64,000 bases of DNA. It comes from Meandrina meandrites. Lineage: Eukaryota > Cnidaria > Anthozoa > Scleractinia > Meandrinidae. The stretch lies in NCBI GenBank assembly GCA_963693305.1, contig OY855905.1, positions 24,495,437 to 24,559,436 on the forward strand, read 5' to 3'. The notes beneath the pieces are model-generated. The model was not told where the DNA came from. It did not search any database and worked only from the letters and a program-made list of their open reading frames with translations. Every line of letters begins with the position of its first letter. The first letter of the stretch is position 1. Made by a program: the position numbers and the translations under genes. Below are positions 60,434-64,000 of this stretch, in pieces.

Positions 60434-62104
60434 GGGGGTAGGTTTTAAATGCCAATTTTTAAAGGACATACCAGGATGATAAAAAAAGCATTAGGCATGG
60501 CCTTCCATGGGAGAGGTAAGGTCATTATCTGGAACAACACAATTGATGTCAGCAGATGCCAGTACAACTCTGCTCCTACATTAACTTGATCTGTACACTG
60601 TCTTTTAAAATATACCCATAAATTCAACAAATATTCATGTTGCAAAAAATTAATAATTTGCAGAGAATATTACCTGATTCTTTGTCAATTAGGCTGTCCG
60701 CCAAGTGGACTAAAATCAGGCAATACTCTACAAAGCTGAACAAGATAATTGTTCAATTATTCAACAAATTGTCATCAGCTTGCAATTTGAAATGAATATA
60801 ATGATTATATTATTAGTTACTATATGATCAATCATATGCTGAAAGCTCCATAAACTAATTTGCAATGACTTAAGAGGTTGGAGAAGTCTTCCTGAGCACA
60901 CTTCCAAAATACTCCAACTTCACAGGATATCTGATTCAATACAACGCATGGATGACCAATAACAAGGATGTGCTGACAAACTATTCAGAGGTATCATGAC
61001 AATTTGTTGAATAATTAAGGCAAATATTAGTGATAATATAATCATTTACATTTCATGTAATAGGCCTAAGTAGATCAGTGATTTATGTTACATTATGCCA
61101 ATAAGAAAAATTCAGTTAACAAAGATCACACAGAATGCATTAGTTACATTTCTCCCTCACCTACAAAATTCTTTACATTTAAGGACAATATAACCAGCAG
61201 TACAGGTACATGTACTAAAAGCGTAAAATGATTGAGTAAAATGTACTTAATAAGAAGTTATTAAAAGAAAGTTCATGTGCTCAAATAGTATTATAAAAGA
61301 ACCAATAAAAAGCTCTTATGTGTACTTTAATGCACTTTTTTAATTAACAGTTCAATATCTTTGTACCATTTTTCATGTTAATGCAATGCTCTGAAATTTG
61401 TGAGCCTTGCTCCGCATTTCTCGTTAATTTTGCCATAAGAATTAAGCCACATTTTCATACAAGCTTAGAAGAAACGTTCACAGAATTCCACAATGAGCTA
61501 ATCTGCTATATTTTGTGATGTGCAGCTTGTTAGCTGCCATATTGTAATACTAAATGTGTACACCAACTTAGTGGATACTGGAATTTTATTAAAAATAGTT
61601 TTCTTTAAAAAATAAGGCAAATTTCCAGAACAGACCAGAGCGGCAAACCTCTATGTACAGCACAACTACATCATTAGCTACGTACAGCAAAAGTGCAGTC
61701 TACAACAAACAATCTGTCTTCTTAGTTTACTGTAGATATCAAAAAATCCTGTTGGCTAGCTTGGGGCAATTTTTTTTCAAGTATTAATTATTAAAAGGAG
61801 AATGCAAAATAATGTCTTTTTGGTCCAAAATTTGTGCTGATTTTCTTTTTTAAAATGATAAGTCCCATTCTAACAGGATTTTTGGACCCATTCCATACTT
61901 TTGTGTCCCTCTTTTCCTGAAGTACCACCCCACCCCTGTGGGTCAGTTGTGCAAGTTATGCCTATCTGTTATACCACACAAAGCAACTTCCACTATGTTA
62001 CTTGTTACCTTAGTCAATGCAAAATTTTTAATTCTAACTTGCCAGCCTCAACCATTCTCTCAGTAGACACATGCGCAAAGAGTTCTTCCTTGCTTCCCCA
62101 TGGG

Positions 62105-63804
62105 TCACGTCTTTTGCATCAGCTGAAAACAAAGAGCATGATCTCTGGAATCACCCCAACCCCCATTAGGACCAAATTTTGAGATTATAGTACTCTCTCC
62201 TGGCTGGATGTTCACAGAAGGCGGAAAGAAGCTGTTCATATTCTTGTCAATGACTGTTTGGAATTTTTGCACAGTAGCTTCAATGTTGCAATCTTTCTTT
62301 TTGTGATGAAGACCACTGCAAAGCAAATTCAAAACACTAGATGTTATGATGTAATGTAAATGAAATGATTCATAAATGAACTGCGGATGTATATGAAAGT
62401 GATAAATGATCATCGCAGTGAATTTCCAATTTTAGCAATTGAAATACGGAAGCCTGAAAAAATATTCAGGGCTTCAACGGGAAGCTCTAAATTTTTTTTC
62501 AGGCAATTCAAGATTAAAATTATCCAAACAAAGCAATACCGCAAACCCCAATCCTCACTTACATAAAAAACTATAAATTAAATAATTATCAATATTAATT
62601 ATATTTAATATTAATTAGATTATAAAATCTCTATTATGATGTATACAAATTATATTATTTTATTTATTTTTCTCATCGACTCACCATTCTCCAAGATGAT
62701 ACACCCTGGAACCCTTGAGAACAAGTGACTTCAAGGGATGTGACAAACAGGATGCACTTATTTTCATCAGGGACCAATCCCAGTTGTATTCATCATAACT
62801 CTTGCAGAAAACCTGTCAAGATGAAAGAAGTTCTAATAAATTATTACAACCTTAGAAAGTTAACATCTACTGCATTTCGTGCCGTAAGTGCTCAGCTCTC
62901 TACATCGGGGAGACCGGCCGTAACCTCCGAGAACGCTTCGGAGAACACCTCCGGAGCATCGAGAAGAATTCTCCCGGTTTCCCTGTAGCTGAGCACTTCA
63001 ATGAATTAAACCACAGCTTATCCGACACCGAAATTCGCGGTATCAAGCTCTGCTCGGGCAACAACATCTTCCGGAAACGACTGGAAATGCACTTAATCTT
63101 CAAGCTGGGAACTACACGACCTAGTGGGATGAACATCAACTTCACATTCATTTAGACTGCGCGCGCGTCTCTGCGCGTGCTGGGCTTTGAACGTTACTTT
63201 TAAACATTAGTTCTGTCGTGTTGTACAAGACAACGTTATTATTACCACTGATGAAGGGCGAAGCCCGAAACGTCTGGTATTTAAACAACTTTTTGGCACT
63301 CAAATACCTTTTAACATTTTTTATTTTTCTTCTTAAAGTAATATCATCAATAATAATTATTGTTATGCACATTATTACCTCACTACACTCCTTTATTTTG
63401 TTCCAAGTAGTTCTGTCAAATGCCATTCCCATGTTGTGCTCATGTGATCTCCAAACTGAAAGATCAGCCTGAATAAAGATGGATAATATCTTAGACTTAG
63501 TGCATGTACTGAAGTTAAGGGAGATTTCCACAATGCTACTGCCTTGCGTATGCACTTAATGTATTGAATGGGCGATACTTTATAGTTATTAATCATTTTC
63601 AGGTTGAACACATGTTTTGATTATAAATAACCAAAATGCTCTTGACCATATTTTGGTACATCAAAATTTTAAAAAATTAATAGCAATTATAATAATATAA
63701 TAATGATTATGATGCTTACGGTATCTTTAGCACCATTCAGCTCATAATTATCCGATGTTTTGTAGTTACCAAGGGTGATCAGATCACAGTCATCCTTACA
63801 GCCT
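62105..63804 (-). CDS. MGAT2: Alpha-1,6-mannosyl-glycoprotein 2-beta-GlcNAc-transferase (GlcNAc-T II), C-terminal part; 5' end outside window
   Basis: This Golgi enzyme adds GlcNAc in beta-1,2 linkage to the alpha-1,6-mannose arm, committing N-glycans to the complex type. Four exons, 5' to 3': 63720-63804, 63379-63468, 62685-62812, 62105-62315 (TGA at 62105-62107). Phases join, and Cys is split over the last junction. Motifs in order: CDLITLGNYKTSDNYE, WRSHEHNMGMAFDRTTW, KSYDEYNWDWSLMKISASCL, SRVYHLGECGLHHKKKDC, and NGGWGDSRDHALC near the end. These match vertebrate MGAT2 order and spacing. YDEYNWDW is the acceptor/catalytic region; the His of VYHLGEC corresponds to the metal-ligand His in the human enzyme by my recollection. 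The last ~170 residues are present. Type II membrane anchor and donor-binding half lie to the right. Confidence 0.93.
62865..63155 (+). pseudogene. Penelope-like element: GIY-YIG endonuclease domain, 5'-truncated
   Basis: 97 codons open to a TAG: IYCISCRKCSALYIGETGRN starts the domain with the GIY-YIG core (YCI...LYIGET) and the conserved RERFGEHL arginine-containing helix, then PVAEHF and RLEMHLIFKLGT. This domain sits at the C-terminus of Penelope-like retroelement RT proteins. It lies antisense in the MGAT2 intron between exons 63379-63468 and 62685-62812. No start codon or RT remains, consistent with 5' truncation on insertion. Confidence 0.8.
63244..63278 (+). ncRNA. Hammerhead-ribozyme-like motif at the 3' end of a Penelope-like element
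   Basis: ACCA-CTGATGA-A-GGGC-GAA-GCCC-GAAA-CGTC-TGGT. The ACCA/TGGT stem I, a 4-bp stem II, both conserved boxes and a GTC cleavage triplet are in the right order, 90 bases after the GIY-YIG stop. The stem III position is only the self-complementary ACGT, so it could form only by pairing two copies. One A more than the standard core lies between CTGATGA and stem II. Confidence 0.5.
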
Positions 63805-64000
63805 CTGTCAATAAAGTATGACACAAGAAATACAGTATGACCTCCATCAAACTACAACAATCTTGCATTAAATACAGATTGATCAGTCAATACATGTACA
63901 TTTTGTATTTACAGGGCTTATTTATACATGCACAAACAATGTCTTGAGTTTCTATAAGTAAATAGTTAGCACAGCACAGCAAAGTTGGCTATCAGAAGGG

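Larger units (their letters stand above)
44132..62104. other. 18-kb intergenic region without a supported coding gene
   Basis: The open frames here are short, lack family motifs and mostly lie in AT-rich or low-complexity DNA. It presumably holds the GPCR 5' UTR exon(s) and promoter and the MGAT2 3' UTR (AATAAA on the minus strand at 61585-61590). Recognisable contents are listed separately. Confidence 0.7.

Noticed and set aside
60059..60479. Poly-Glu, poly-Arg and poly-Leu proteins
   Set aside because: They are translations of the (GGA)n repeat in several frames.

Overview
This looks like a piece of a cnidarian nuclear chromosome, most likely from an anthozoan such as a stony coral. That is an inference from intron-rich conserved animal genes, an orphan-type neuropeptide-like GPCR, and many short palindromic and tRNA-derived repeats of the kind seen in coral and anemone genomes. 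There is no sign of bacterial gene organisation. The window holds four genes. I assembled each from exons whose splice sites (AG/GT) and reading phases agree.

From left to right: (1) 113-9698, plus strand: the last 15 exons of a type I ferlin (dysferlin/myoferlin-like), with two C2 domains and the tail-anchor membrane segment; the gene starts outside the window. (2) 10372-38841, minus strand: a complete RRP12 gene (ribosome biogenesis, HEAT-repeat protein) in 41 coding exons, 1275 codons plus stop. It lies tail to tail with the ferlin gene, 673 bases apart. (3) 41530-44131, minus strand: a two-coding-exon rhodopsin-family GPCR of about 412 residues, with a probable 5' UTR exon or exons further upstream. 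(4) 62105-63804, minus strand: the last four exons of an N-glycan GlcNAc-transferase II gene (MGAT2), whose 5' part lies beyond the right edge.

Much of the remaining sequence is mobile DNA, often nested. RRP12 intron 2 is mostly one 6.0-kb TTAA-flanked element. It has ~1.1-kb inverted arms, a dead reverse transcriptase inside, and within that a 459-bp inverted-repeat element with a 10-bp target duplication. RRP12 intron 32 is almost wholly a 1.83-kb foldback element, also TTAA-flanked. RRP12 intron 31 is a SINE split by a MITE with a visible 5-bp target duplication. A ferlin intron holds a 1575-bp element with a 6-bp target duplication and unusual same-direction subterminal repeats. MGAT2 intron 2 (of those seen) holds a 5'-truncated Penelope-like element: a GIY-YIG domain followed by a hammerhead-ribozyme-like motif. 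The 18-kb stretch 44.1-62.1 kb has no coding gene I can support and contains MITEs, a long hairpin, retroelement scraps and simple repeats.

I found no new multi-gene system. The most rewarding items are the nested TTAA elements that account for most of two RRP12 introns, the ribozyme-like motifs, the swapped N2.50/D7.49 pair in the GPCR, and an in-frame cassette exon candidate in RRP12.
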